This document shows positions 1 to 8,060 of a DNA stretch of 22,762 bases, piece after piece (within the stretch, counting starts at the first letter, position 1; each line of letters opens with the position of its first letter). The position numbers and the translations under genes were made by a program. Under the pieces are notes generated by a model. The model was not told where the DNA came from. It searched no databases and saw only the letters and a list, made by a program, of their open reading frames with translations. Source of the stretch: Coemansia sp. RSA 922 (lineage: Eukaryota; Kickxellomycota; Kickxellomycetes; Kickxellales; Kickxellaceae); the NCBI GenBank assembly GCA_027577415.1, contig JANBQS010000282.1, positions 1 to 22,762 of the forward strand. The letters are read 5' to 3'.

Positions 1-340
1 TACAAACATGTTGGCACTGGGAGTAGAGGTGGTAGTTCGCATTTCAGGCAGTTTAGAGCCTACTTTTTTTACTTTTATATGTTATAAGAAATACAAACAA
101 TTGTCTTTATTCTAACTACTGTACGTATCCTACAAGCTGAAGTTTGAGCAGGATATTGCCAACCCAAGAAACCAAGGAATTCCTGTCAACCACGTATCTC
201 ATTCTAATTACTCTAATTTAGGCTGATCCGGGTTAGGAAGAACTCGGAATAGGAAGCATCCTTTTGAGCAAGTGTCGTCATAAGAGAAACACTATATTTG
301 CTCCAATTTCTGACATCATCTGGCAAATTGGTGTCTCCAT

Positions 341-360
341 CGTTCTTTGAAGAAAGAACG
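341..360. repeat. perfect 8-bp inverted repeat (hairpin)
   Basis: CGTTCTTT at 341-348 is the exact reverse complement of AAAGAACG at 353-360, separated by the four bases GAAG. It lies about 280 bases before the copy A start codon. It could be a protein-binding site, an RNA hairpin or chance. Confidence 0.5.
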
Positions 361-516
361 CCATGTGGTTAATCGGATTCGGAAGTGTACATAGTAAACG
401 GATAGAATGCTGGACCTTTGTCGCTTTCTTTGAAGCATACATAGGACACTATGTTGTTAGGCGGGGGGTGGTTTGCTCCCATTTTTTTCCCTTTTACCTA
501 GCACATCCCGCTTCGG

Positions 517-524
517 TATAAAAA
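517..524 (+). promoter_or_regulatory. TATA box of copy A
   Basis: TATAAAAA about 115-120 bases before the ATG at 639, followed by a T-rich leader, is a plausible Pol II core promoter. A run of seven G with flanking GC lies some 50 bases further upstream. Confidence 0.55.
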
Positions 525-638
525 GCTTGCCAATATCCTCCATTTCACTTTTTTTAATTTATTTTCTATACTTTATTAAAACAAGTTCTCTACTAAACAA
601 TAGCTTTTTTATTATTCTTTGCGTCTACCCGATTTACC

Positions 639-1071
639 ATGGACGACCCCACCAAGTGCCCAGTGTTGCGTTTAAATACAGATAAAGCTGTTAGTTATAA
701 CCTTGATCAAACTATCGAAGTTGGTAAATTTACATACGCTGCGGCAGTCAAATATGCAATTGAATCATACCATAGACAAGAAGATGGATCAATGCTATTT
801 ATTGTTAACAATAAGAGTTAAATTTTACGCTTGTAGTTTAAAAGTTGTGGATAATACTGCCCCACTTGTTGCACATAGTTTCTTCATATTCACCAACGTG
901 GCGACATTCTATGCTTTAACCAAGACTTATGTTTCAACAATATGTCACAAGATCTTTGCCAAGAAAGCGCAATCCGCAACTCTACTCTATATTCTATGTA
1001 TACTGCTCGGTGCTATGAAAGTGGTACAACGTCTATTCTTACTCTACATAAGCAACGCTACCAACGTATAA
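639..1071 (+). pseudogene. copy A of an unrecognised beta-grasp-like protein family, frameshifted
   Basis: The ATG at 639 (context ACCATGG) opens a 60-codon frame ending in TAA at 819-821. Its residues match the protein at 2473: both have a CPV start, a shared hydrophobic pattern and the block LFIVN. After LFIVNN the match jumps to the next frame (RVKFYACS here, RIRTYSC in copy B) and runs on, with decreasing likeness, towards the stop at 1069-1071. The shift sits near 810-814 and fits a loss of two bases or gain of one relative to copy B. A TATA box and T-rich leader are still present, so the locus may be transcribed, giving only the short product. The family is not one I recognise; a ubiquitin-like fold is inferred from copy C. 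More 3' family sequence appears at 2184, beyond the Fanzor fragment. Confidence 0.6.
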
Positions 1072-1256
1072 GCATCGTATACATGCAAGCACCACATGCC
1101 CTTTGCACAGGCAGACCTGTCAGGCTGACGATGGTATAAACAGTTGTAGGTTCTTTTTTGGCTAACTTATTTATAAATTGCGGTTTCAAACGTCGTAATT
1201 GCCAACAACGCCTGAATGTCCCAGCAGTCCGTAGAAATATCGAGTTATGTTTGTGT

Positions 1257-1273
1257 GCAGGATTCGAACCTGG
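1257..1273 (-). other. isolated Pol III B-box / T-arm-like sequence
   Basis: On the minus strand 1270-1260 reads GGTTCGAATCC, a perfect match to the Pol III B box and tRNA T loop, with flanks giving a 4-bp stem (CAGG/CCTG). No acceptor stem, anticodon arm or convincing A box can be found around it, so it is not a complete tRNA. It could be what is left of a tRNA-derived SINE or tRNA fragment. It lies about 60 bases before the opening of the Fanzor frame, near the likely junction of that insertion. Confidence 0.45.
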
Positions 1274-1329
1274 GATGAATGAATTCAAAATAAGAGAACC
1301 CAAATAAATAAGAGTAAAAACAGAGATGA

Positions 1330-2094
1330 TCTGCGACAAAAAAATTCAACTTCCTCCCCATCTTGTCCAAGCCTGGTGAGCCTATTGTACTCGGCGAGCC
1401 TGGCGAACCCAACAAGCCGCGCAAGCAGGGCGATCCTCCCCGCCTACGATTGGACCCGATTCTTCTTGTGGGCAACTACTCGGCGTTGATGGTCAAGTAT
1501 CAGGAGCCCATCCGCGGCAAGAGCTGGTGGGCATTGTACAAGAAGTATGGCTTCAAGGTCTTTCTCATCAATGAGTTCCGGACGTCCAGCGTCTGTCCAG
1601 TGTGCAACTCTCGTCTGGAGAAGTTTTTGCCCGTCAAAGACCCACGCCGAAAGAATGACCCAAATGCTCGAGAGGTACTATGCCATGGTCTACTAAGGTG
1701 CCAAAACCAAAAATGTATGTGGACCGTGCCAAAGTACGATGTGACTACTAAGAGACGGCGGTTCAACCGCAACAGAATGGCTGTTGTCAACTTCCGACGG
1801 ATCGTTGTTAGCCTGCGAGATACCGGTGATATTCCAGACATCTTTAAGCCGTCGACTCCTCTGCCTGATACTCGCAAAAAGTCAAACGCTGACAAGAGTG
1901 AGCTGGGCGAACCAGGCACTACTACGGCGGCAAAGGGGACTGTCTCTAACAAGCCCTGCTCTACTGCCAAGCGCTCTCGCAAACAACCAGTCACTGCTCC
2001 GTCCAAGGCGCTTGACTCCTATCTCAAGGGAGAGCCGGCTACCAATAAGCAGCAACAGTCATCGCTGCCACCGTCGCCACAGCCCAAGCACTAA
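1330..2094 (+). pseudogene. Fanzor (eukaryotic TnpB-like) RNA-guided nuclease, C-terminal remnant
   Basis: About 255 codons are open from the stop at 1327-1329 to TAA at 2092-2094, with no ATG before about 1489, so the N-terminal part and start are missing. The visible part matches the C-terminal RuvC/zinc-ribbon region of fungal Fanzor proteins: LDPILLVGNYSA, then NEFRTSSVCPVC (Glu codon 1573-1575), a zinc ribbon with Cys pairs C-x2-C (1594-1605) and C-x4-C (1699-1716), the block LCHGLLRCQN, and the last RuvC motif. There the usual NRD..A..NF reads NRNRMAVVNF: AAC (Asn) at 1771-1773 replaces the expected Asp codon, one G-to-A change. A Ser/Lys/Pro-rich tail follows. GEP tripeptides occur at both ends. 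Intact relatives are several times longer, so this fragment cannot make a whole nuclease. The family call is firm; a missed upstream exon is possible, but none is seen in the roughly 250 bases examined. Confidence 0.75.
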
Positions 2095-2183
2095 TATAAA
2101 GGTACCTCTTGGGCCTCCATCGTCGCCACAAATTACCCGAGGCTTTATCGAATCTCACTCATAATGAAAGTACAACCCCCCCT

Positions 2184-2360
2184 GTGTCCTTGGCAAAAGG
2201 ATCCATTTTTTTCTATAGGTGTATTTTCGAAATCAAAGCGTATTCCTCCTTGGCCAATGCATTACGAAAACATTACGTTTCTTTGTTCAAAGCGAACCAA
2301 ATGACTCAATTATGTTCACTTCTTTGCCCCTTTCACTGCTGCTTAGTAGACCGTCTTTGA
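2184..2360 (+). pseudogene. 3' remnant of a beta-grasp-family copy (probably the rest of copy A)
   Basis: The frame reads SLAKG, then a Phe-rich stretch, then CIFEI and LANALRK, and stops at 2358-2360. The bases around SLAKG and FEI match 3060-3110 (copy B) and 17788-17842 (copy E); in A and E the spacing between the two blocks is the same 42 bases. No start codon belongs to it. It lies just past the Fanzor remnant, and with that remnant removed its distance from the copy A start comes near that seen in copy B. So it most likely is the displaced 3' end of copy A. Confidence 0.5.
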
Positions 2361-2472
2361 AAGCTTGGGGACGTGAAGCTTAAGACAAATGCATTTCTTG
2401 CCTCCTGTGCACTAGTTTTATTTGCCTTTTTTCTTTGATAATTTTTTTGTTATACCATCTACTCTATCTTCT

Positions 2473-2823
2473 ATGTCCGCAACCACATCATGTCCGGTTA
2501 TATTCTTGAGAGGTGGGAAAGTCTATTCACATGTCAACGACAGCATTAGCATTACTGACCAAACTTATGAATCAATTGCCAATAAGGCAATCACCACTCA
2601 CATTCCACAGCCAAAAGACGTGCTGCTATTCATCGTGAATGAGAACAGGATTCGGACTTACAGCTGTGATGACCTTGTCATGGGCGCATTTCCCATCAGG
2701 CAACATTCTTGTCTGGTATTTTCTGACCAAACGACATTCGAATTTCTAGCACCAGAGCCAGATAGGCCGAGTATTTGCTATCCGTTCTTTAATGCAATTG
2801 CGTGTAGAGCCCAGTCGCAGTGA
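2473..2823 (+). CDS. copy B, unrecognised beta-grasp-like family protein (116 aa)
   Basis: The ATG at 2473 follows a T-rich leader (about 2430-2470); upstream in-frame codons give only a TTG start. The 116-residue product has no signal peptide or membrane segment. A short N-terminus (CPVIFLRGGK) leads into alternating hydrophobic strands, a helix-like stretch near residues 35-48, and the strand LLFIVNEN; this order fits a ubiquitin-like beta-grasp fold, which is an inference. It aligns with copy A over its whole length up to A's frameshift. After the TGA at 2821 the sequence has a strong donor-like site (CAG|GTAAGG at 2831) and then degraded family sequence, so a longer ancestral protein is likely. 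It could be a functional short form, or a pseudogene with one intact exon. No function can be assigned. Confidence 0.5.
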   Translation: MSATTSCPVIFLRGGKVYSHVNDSISITDQTYESIANKAITTHIPQPKDVLLFIVNENRIRTYSCDDLVMGAFPIRQHSCLVFSDQTTFEFLAPEPDRPSICYPFFNAIACRAQSQ

Positions 2824-3130
2824 ATATGTCAGGTAAGGAGCTTTTTTGCTTATGGTAGTCCCGCTGTGTTCATTCTATGAACCCAAATTAGCATAATAGT
2901 TGTAGGTTTCTTAGGATCAGTACAAGGACATTCAATAGAGTAGTACTTGCAATAAGAGAAAGTATACATACCCGTATCCAAAATGCGCAGCATAGCGTTG
3001 GAATTGGGGGTGTATGCAGAAATAGTGCATAATACCATTACTCATAGTTCTTACTCTATGTGCCCTTAGCAAAAGGATGTAGTTCTTTTCTTTAGGCTTT
3101 GTTGAAATCAGTACGACAATAAAAAGCTGC
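2824..3130 (+). pseudogene. decayed 3' part of copy B
   Basis: This stretch carries no long frame. Short open pieces are separated by stops, for example SIALELGVYAEIV around 3000. From 3060 to 3110 the bases match the SLAKG/FEI block of 2184-2245 and 17788-17842, with a one-base loss relative to both. The distance between the middle block and this block is about half that in copy E, suggesting an internal deletion. It directly follows copy B in the same orientation. Confidence 0.45.
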
Positions 3131-3316
3131 GGCTGATAAATATTCAAAAAATGTGTAAGTGGTGCAAGTGATATCATCAACTGGCAAATTACAAAGTATT
3201 AGGTGTGTGCAGCAGCCAAACAATGCCATGTCATAAAAAGGGCAACCCAGGCCGGCAATTGTGCTGCCGGTCCACAAGCTTTTTTATTATACTTTAAATC
3301 TCTGCTGAGCACCATG

Positions 3317-3563
3317 GTAAATATGCAAGAACGATAATTGTGTGGCTGTGCGTTGCAAAACGCCACTCAATGGCCCTGGAACGACCCCCCAAAGTTTGGC
3401 CCAACACTCCTGCAAGGCAGTCACAACAAGGGATGAACCGCAGATCCCCACCCATCTATACTCAAGAACATCAGAAAAAAAAATAAAACGATTGACTTTC
3501 TTCTCTACTCTTGCATTTTTTCTTCTTTTTCATCTGTACTAAACACTTTACTTTTTTATTTAG
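3317..3563 (+). other. possible 5' intron in front of the helicase gene
   Basis: An ATG at 3314-3316 is followed directly by GTAAAT. The next strong acceptor is TTTATTTAG ending at 3563, with a branch-like TACTAAAC about 25 bases before it and a pyrimidine tract between. Splicing 3317-3563 would join ATG to GAT ATG CCC in frame, adding two residues to the helicase. The unspliced ATG at 3567 works equally well, so this is a suggestion only. A run of six C lies at 3385-3390. Confidence 0.3.
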
Positions 3564-3566
3564 GAT

Positions 3567-5708
3567 ATGCCCGCAGTCATAGCAAACGCGCCTGTACCAG
3601 TACAGCCAGTTAGAAAGCCGGTGCCTATAAGGCGCAAGGCACTCTCCAAGGCGGCCAAGGCTCACCTGCCTCGTTGGATGGTCGTTAGAAGGCACATGGT
3701 GCTTACTCCCACGGTAACTACAAAGTTTGTCAACGAGCAGCTAGCCCTGGCCGCCAGTGAACGCGCCTACGTGATTACTGAGGCAAAGAAGGCATTGGCT
3801 GGCATACCAGCACCGCGTCTACAGAGCATGGGCCACGCTTTTATCGGCCTGCGTATTACTGATTCTCGCAACTGGGTCGGCGACAACTTGCTTTTGACAC
3901 TGGAGGCGCCGATGTCAGGCGACGCACTGCCCAAAACACAACTGCGTGGCGGCGACGTGGTCGAGATCGACGAGCCTGGGGGTGGCAAAGTGATGAAGAT
4001 ATACGACGACGTTAATGACAGTGACTACTTGTCCGGAGTTATTCTCTCGATTTCGAGGGATCGGGTCGTCCTGGTGATTAGCTCCAAAGAAAAGATCCCA
4101 ACTGCGTGGAACGGACGACTTACGATCAAAATGCTGGTAAACGATATTCCGTTCCGCAGAACTTTGAACTCGCTGTGCGACCTTATCGAGATGCCCCATC
4201 CGCGCCCGAGCCTGCACATGGTGGCGTTTTCGAACCAGCCGCCCAAATTTGTCAACCCGCTGTTGGCCGATGCAAAGATGTTGGACAAATCTTTAAACAA
4301 GTCGCAACGAGACGCAGTGCGCTTGGCGCTAGCCGTAAAAGACATTGCCATGATTCACGGGCCTCCTGGTACGGGCAAAACGCACACGTTGCTTGAAATT
4401 ATCCGTCAGTTGGTCGGCGAGGGCAAGCGTATTCTAGTCTGCGGTCCGTCGAACGTCTCTGTTGACAACTTGGTCGAGCGATTGGGCAAACTGCGCACTA
4501 TTCCGATTGTTCGCATTGGCCACCCTGCTCGCATTCTACCAGCAGCCGCAGAGTTTGGAATCGACCACCTAGCTAACAACAACCACGTCGATGACCGCAC
4601 ATATGCAGTTCAGCAGGAGATCGACGGACTCGTAGCTCAGCTCGGACAACTGAACTTAAATGCTGAGCGCGGCCATGTTTGTGCCAAGATTAAGACTTTG
4701 AACAAAAGGCGTCAGACTTTGAGACCGAGAACCGCCTACCAGATTATCGCCAACGCGCGAGTCGTGCTATCCACGCTTAGCGGCGCAGCGAGTAATAAGC
4801 TGGCACAAAACAAGGCCAAATTCGACGTGGTGGTTATCGACGAATCGACTCAGGCTACTGAGGCTGAATGCTGGATCGCAGCGAAAAAGGCACCCAAGCT
4901 TATTTTGGCCGGCGACCATCAGCAATTGCCACCTACGATTAAGAGCGCTGGCGACCCAAAGCAGGCTGGCGGCCAGGGTTCTCAGTTGCAGTTTACTATG
5001 TTTGAGCGTTTGCGCGAGAAACTCGGTGACAGGTTCTGCCAGATGCTGACAACGCAGTACCGCATGCACGAAGACATTATGAAGGTCTCGTCGGAGCGGC
5101 TCTATGATGGCCGCCTTGTGGCTGACAAGTCGGTGGCTACCCACGTTCTCAACGACTTGGAGCACGTGGTGGAAAATATAGACACCAAATCGCCAATCTC
5201 CTTTATCGACACATCTGGTACTGAGCTGTTCGAGTCTCATGAGGCCGCTCAAGGCAACTCCGGGGATCCCTCAGTACCACATGCAGAGCTGGGTAGTCTC
5301 GCGAACAAGGGCGAGGCGGAGTTGGCCGTGGAGCAAGTCAAAAGGTTGATCGAGTCGGGAGTTCCAGCCACTGACATTGCCGTCATCTCTCCCTATGCCG
5401 GTCAAGTACGCCTATTGAAGTTGATGCTCCGTGACAGGTACCCAGGTGTTGAAATCGGTTCTGTCGATGGCTTCCAGGGCCGTGAAAAGGAGGCCGTTAT
5501 CTTGTCGTTTGTCCGGTCAAATCGCAAAGGCAATATTGGATTTTTGCGTGACTACCGCCGCATCAACGTCGCTATTACTCGTGCACGGCGCCACCTATAT
5601 GTGATAGCCGATGGCAAAACTGTGGCAGCTCGCGACCCGTTCCTCAAGGCATTCTTTGAGCACCTTGAGAGGGTTGCACAGAAATTTGCACCACTCACGG
5701 CCAAGTAA
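3567..5708 (+). CDS. HCS1: Hcs1/IGHMBP2-like superfamily 1 DNA helicase
   Basis: 713 residues, UPF1-like SF1B family, closest in layout to yeast Hcs1 (DNA polymerase alpha-associated helicase) and animal IGHMBP2. An N-terminal accessory beta-barrel region (about 90-220) precedes the motor. Motif I GPPGTGKT is at 265-272, Walker B VVVIDES at 422-427, motif III LAGDHQQLPP at 447-456, QYRMH at 497-501, motif V VDGFQGREKE at 633-642 and motif VI INVAITRAR from 666. All catalytic residues are present. It ends soon after motif VI, so it lacks the R3H and zinc-finger tail of IGHMBP2 and has about the length of Hcs1. The ATG at 3567 is the first after an in-frame TAG at 3561. It is expected to unwind 5'-to-3' on DNA or RNA using ATP. 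No membrane or signal segment is seen. Confidence 0.9.
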   Translation: MPAVIANAPVPVQPVRKPVPIRRKALSKAAKAHLPRWMVVRRHMVLTPTVTTKFVNEQLALAASERAYVITEAKKALAGIPAPRLQSMGHAFIGLRITDSRNWVGDNLLLTLEAPMSGDALPKTQLRGGDVVEIDEPGGGKVMKIYDDVNDSDYLSGVILSISRDRVVLVISSKEKIPTAWNGRLTIKMLVNDIPFRRTLNSLCDLIEMPHPRPSLHMVAFSNQPPKFVNPLLADAKMLDKSLNKSQRDAVRLALAVKDIAMIHGPPGTGKTHTLLEIIRQLVGEGKRILVCGPSNVSVDNLVERLGKLRTIPIVRIGHPARILPAAAEFGIDHLANNNHVDDRTYAVQQEIDGLVAQLGQLNLNAERGHVCAKIKTLNKRRQTLRPRTAYQIIANARVVLSTLSGAASNKLAQNKAKFDVVVIDESTQATEAECWIAAKKAPKLILAGDHQQLPPTIKSAGDPKQAGGQGSQLQFTMFERLREKLGDRFCQMLTTQYRMHEDIMKVSSERLYDGRLVADKSVATHVLNDLEHVVENIDTKSPISFIDTSGTELFESHEAAQGNSGDPSVPHAELGSLANKGEAELAVEQVKRLIESGVPATDIAVISPYAGQVRLLKLMLRDRYPGVEIGSVDGFQGREKEAVILSFVRSNRKGNIGFLRDYRRINVAITRARRHLYVIADGKTVAARDPFLKAFFEHLERVAQKFAPLTAK

Positions 5709-5847
5709 AAGAGGGGGCCGAGGCTCATTGGTTCGCCTGATAGATAGAAAAACCTTTTTTAGCTATTTTGGTGCTCTTGTAGCGATTGACCCTTTTTTCT
5801 CTACTCTGGTCAAACTTTTTATTATTATTATTTAACTTGTTTTTAAC

Positions 5848-6690
5848 ATGGCTTGGAACGAGTTGGTATCGGAAGCACTTGGCTATTTTTCAATCGGCTG
5901 TTGGCTGATCGTGTTTGCGCCACAAATATACGAAAACTACCAACGCAAGAACGGTGACTCTATATCACTTTCATTCCTTTATATCTGGATTCTCGGTGAC
6001 GTCTTTGGTCTAGTCGGAGGCATTCAACAAGGACTAATAGTTACGGCGCTTATACTCTACATCTACTATTTTGTCGCCGACGCAGTATTACTCACACAGA
6101 TCCACTACTACAGATACATAAACCGCCGGGCCAGTCTAGTACCAGAGACTGAACGCGAGCCATTGTTCGTTACCAGTGACCAATCCGAGACAGCAGAAAC
6201 AACCACTCGCCTGTCAGCGTCCCTGCTACTGCCACTGTTGGCGGTTCTTCTGCTTGGAAGCACCACGGCGTCGCTTGTCGGAGGAAACATGCGTGCCAAA
6301 ACGCTCCTACAACTGCATCCACTGGCGAAACTGGCTAGCGTGCCAACAAAGCCGCAACTAGTGCCTCAGATCCTAGGGTACATCAGCGCATTGCTCTTTC
6401 TCGGTGCCCGAATTCCTCAGCTAGCCAAAAACTATCGCAAACAGTCATGCGAGGGTCTTTCTATCGGCATGTTTACATTCTCCATTCTAGGAAACACTGC
6501 GTTTACGCTATCGCTGCTTCTCCACTCGCTTGATAACGACTACCTGTTGGCCAACATACCCTGGATCATTGGTAGCACTGGTACTCTGGTATTCGATCTG
6601 GCTATTTTCTACCAATTCCACTTGTACCATGTTGGCGACACTCCGTCTATTATAAGTGCTGACGAAGGCGACGTACAGCAAATAGTCTAA
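5848..6690 (+). CDS. PQ-loop repeat vacuolar amino-acid transporter (Ypq/PQLC2 type)
   Basis: 280 residues with two PQ-loop repeats: Pro-Gln at 25-26 (FAPQIYENYQ) and at 190-191 (RIPQLAKNYR), each followed by a SLSF/GLSI-type turn and an ILGD/ILGN helix. About seven hydrophobic helices are visible: three or so up to residue 90, a polar loop (about 90-125) and the rest after it. In the family these proteins are vacuole/lysosome exporters of cationic amino acids (yeast Ypq1-3, human PQLC2); that localisation is inferred. The loop is shorter than in Ypq1. The ATG at 5848 follows a T-rich leader, 139 bases after the helicase stop, on the same strand. The gene faces the carrier gene, with 38 bases between their stop codons. 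Confidence 0.88.
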   Translation: MAWNELVSEALGYFSIGCWLIVFAPQIYENYQRKNGDSISLSFLYIWILGDVFGLVGGIQQGLIVTALILYIYYFVADAVLLTQIHYYRYINRRASLVPETEREPLFVTSDQSETAETTTRLSASLLLPLLAVLLLGSTTASLVGGNMRAKTLLQLHPLAKLASVPTKPQLVPQILGYISALLFLGARIPQLAKNYRKQSCEGLSIGMFTFSILGNTAFTLSLLLHSLDNDYLLANIPWIIGSTGTLVFDLAIFYQFHLYHVGDTPSIISADEGDVQQIV

Positions 6691-6697
6691 GTTCTAT

Positions 6698-6703
6698 AAT
6701 AAA
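6698..6703 (+). promoter_or_regulatory. poly(A) signal of the PQ-loop gene
   Basis: AATAAA lies 8 bases after the PQ-loop stop codon, in the 38-base gap to the convergent carrier gene. The transcripts must overlap or the messenger must end almost at the stop. Confidence 0.4.
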
Positions 6704-6728
6704 GATGTATTAAAAAAATCTACAAGCG

Positions 6729-8060
6729 CTACTTTGCAAACAGCGATTTTCCAAGCTCATATGACGATATCATTATTGCGCAAGATGGAGCGACCTTCAT
6801 CAGGCGCGGAGCTAGGCCGGCGTACAGACCACGGACGCCCTCAGTAGCAACAATGTGGCGAACCACCTGCGTTAATGTCGTATGCTGAACTGTGTTTGAT
6901 TTGGGACTAGCATGGCGCTCGATCTGCCTTCTTGTTTTCGCGACATCAAAGGGGTTCGTCAATGTCGCAGCCACGATTCCGCTCGATGCGCCAGAGCAAA
7001 AGGCCGTAGCCAGGCGAGCCAGCACATCCGACTTTAGCTCGCCATGGCTAGCGCCCAGGGGCACATCCATCGTAGCAAACATGGGCTCATAGACACGCTC
7101 CTTCCACTGCTCATATCCAAACCAGTAGACGGCCGAGAAGGGCACGTCGCGCCACAGCGTAGGTACCAGGCCTCGCCACAGCGTCCTCAGGCCGCCGTTG
7201 TTGATCTCAGCTGATATCCCCCGCATCACCGTCGCAAAATCATGCGTTGCTGACGACTGCATGCGCGTACGCACAAGCTCTATAGGCGAGATGGCCGAAG
7301 CAGCCGCCGTACGCGCTATGCAGCCAGCAAAGAGCGATGCGTACTTTTCATAAGACGCTAGGGCGTCGTGCTGGCGCATTTGCTTGCCCATCCACTGTCG
7401 CAAATAGTCGTAGCCCACAAAGTATATCACTGTGGAGGGCCCAGACGCAACCAGTGTCGGGCTGAGTCCTCGCCACAGCGTCCGCAATCCCTCCGTCCTG
7501 GCTATATGCCGCATGCCAGCCAATGTGCCTCTGATTCTCGTATCTGCCGATGCACGGCCTGCTGCTGGCTCTACCAAGTACCCGGCTGCCACCATCTGCT
7601 GCCATAGACGCTTCTGCGCACCTTGCGGCAATACGATCATATCTCGGTACAAGCGACTCCAAGTCTCGGCAACGTTTCCAGCTCCAACTCTACTGTTACA
7701 ACTAGTTAACGGTGTGTCAGCACAAAGGCATAAAGACGCCAACTCGCGACGCCCAGCTGTACGTGAGGACATTGCCTCGACAAGCTCCTTGGAACTTTGC
7801 TCGGCAAAGTGCGAGTACAGAGCAGAGTCTACGAGACTTCGTGCGTTGCGCGGGACCCAGTAGTGAACAGCTCGCCACTCGCGCACAGCTGGTACTAGCG
7901 GATCGGCACGCACTAGTGTCTGTGACTGCTGCCGTGTCTTTACAACGTCAAAGGGTGTCATTAAAAGTGAGGTAATTACAGCGCCTGTGCACGCCGAGAC
8001 CATTTTGCTCTTTAGTCTCGCCTCAGTGGGAACGGCGCTCTGGTGAGCTTTCGTCGACAT
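6729..8060 (-). CDS. MTM1: mitochondrial carrier, Mtm1/SLC25A39-SLC25A40 type
   Basis: 443 residues, with three SLC25 repeats: PFDVVKTR at 36-43, SPIELVRTR near 258 and NPFDVAKTRRQ in the third. The repeats carry the typical GLRTLWRGL and GLAPR matrix-helix blocks. The early TPFDVVKTRQQ, the long first matrix loop and the WRGLSPTL block fit the Mtm1/SLC25A39/40 branch, which in animals imports glutathione into mitochondria and in yeast affects Mn-SOD. The loop between helices 1 and 2 (about 44-175) is roughly 130 residues, longer than in yeast or man, and holds Cys 111, 113 and 121 (CLCADTPLTSC). SLC25A39 has a cysteine cluster in this same loop that senses Fe-S; equivalence here is inferred. 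The start ATG at 8060 follows a normal leader on the minus strand. Convergent with the PQ-loop gene. Confidence 0.87.
   Translation of the reverse strand: MSTKAHQSAVPTEARLKSKMVSACTGAVITSLLMTPFDVVKTRQQSQTLVRADPLVPAVREWRAVHYWVPRNARSLVDSALYSHFAEQSSKELVEAMSSRTAGRRELASLCLCADTPLTSCNSRVGAGNVAETWSRLYRDMIVLPQGAQKRLWQQMVAAGYLVEPAAGRASADTRIRGTLAGMRHIARTEGLRTLWRGLSPTLVASGPSTVIYFVGYDYLRQWMGKQMRQHDALASYEKYASLFAGCIARTAAASAISPIELVRTRMQSSATHDFATVMRGISAEINNGGLRTLWRGLVPTLWRDVPFSAVYWFGYEQWKERVYEPMFATMDVPLGASHGELKSDVLARLATAFCSGASSGIVAATLTNPFDVAKTRRQIERHASPKSNTVQHTTLTQVVRHIVATEGVRGLYAGLAPRLMKVAPSCAIMISSYELGKSLFAK

Larger units (their letters stand above)
1..638. other. left-edge non-coding or decayed stretch upstream of copy A
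   Basis: No convincing gene is visible. Two + frames are open at the left edge and close by about base 115, so the 3' end of a truncated gene is possible but unsupported by any motif. A 36-codon open stretch at 116-226 (ends in TGA at 224) has a coding-like composition, including the run FEQDIANPRNQ, but no ATG; it may be a relic of a gene or repeat. A short hairpin lies at 341-360, a G-run at 462-468 and a TATA box at 517-524. From about 540 the sequence becomes T-rich, like the leaders of the other genes here. Confidence 0.45.

Noticed and set aside
1257..1273. A complete tRNA gene on the minus strand
   Set aside because: Only a T-arm-like piece is present; acceptor, D and anticodon arms cannot be folded.
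1500..2006. 168-codon frame on the minus strand opposite the Fanzor remnant
   Set aside because: Shadow of the Fanzor frame; no protein-like pattern of its own.
3252..3270. Inverted repeat CCGGCA..TGCCGG before the helicase
   Set aside because: Only six base pairs with a seven-base loop; too short to claim a function.
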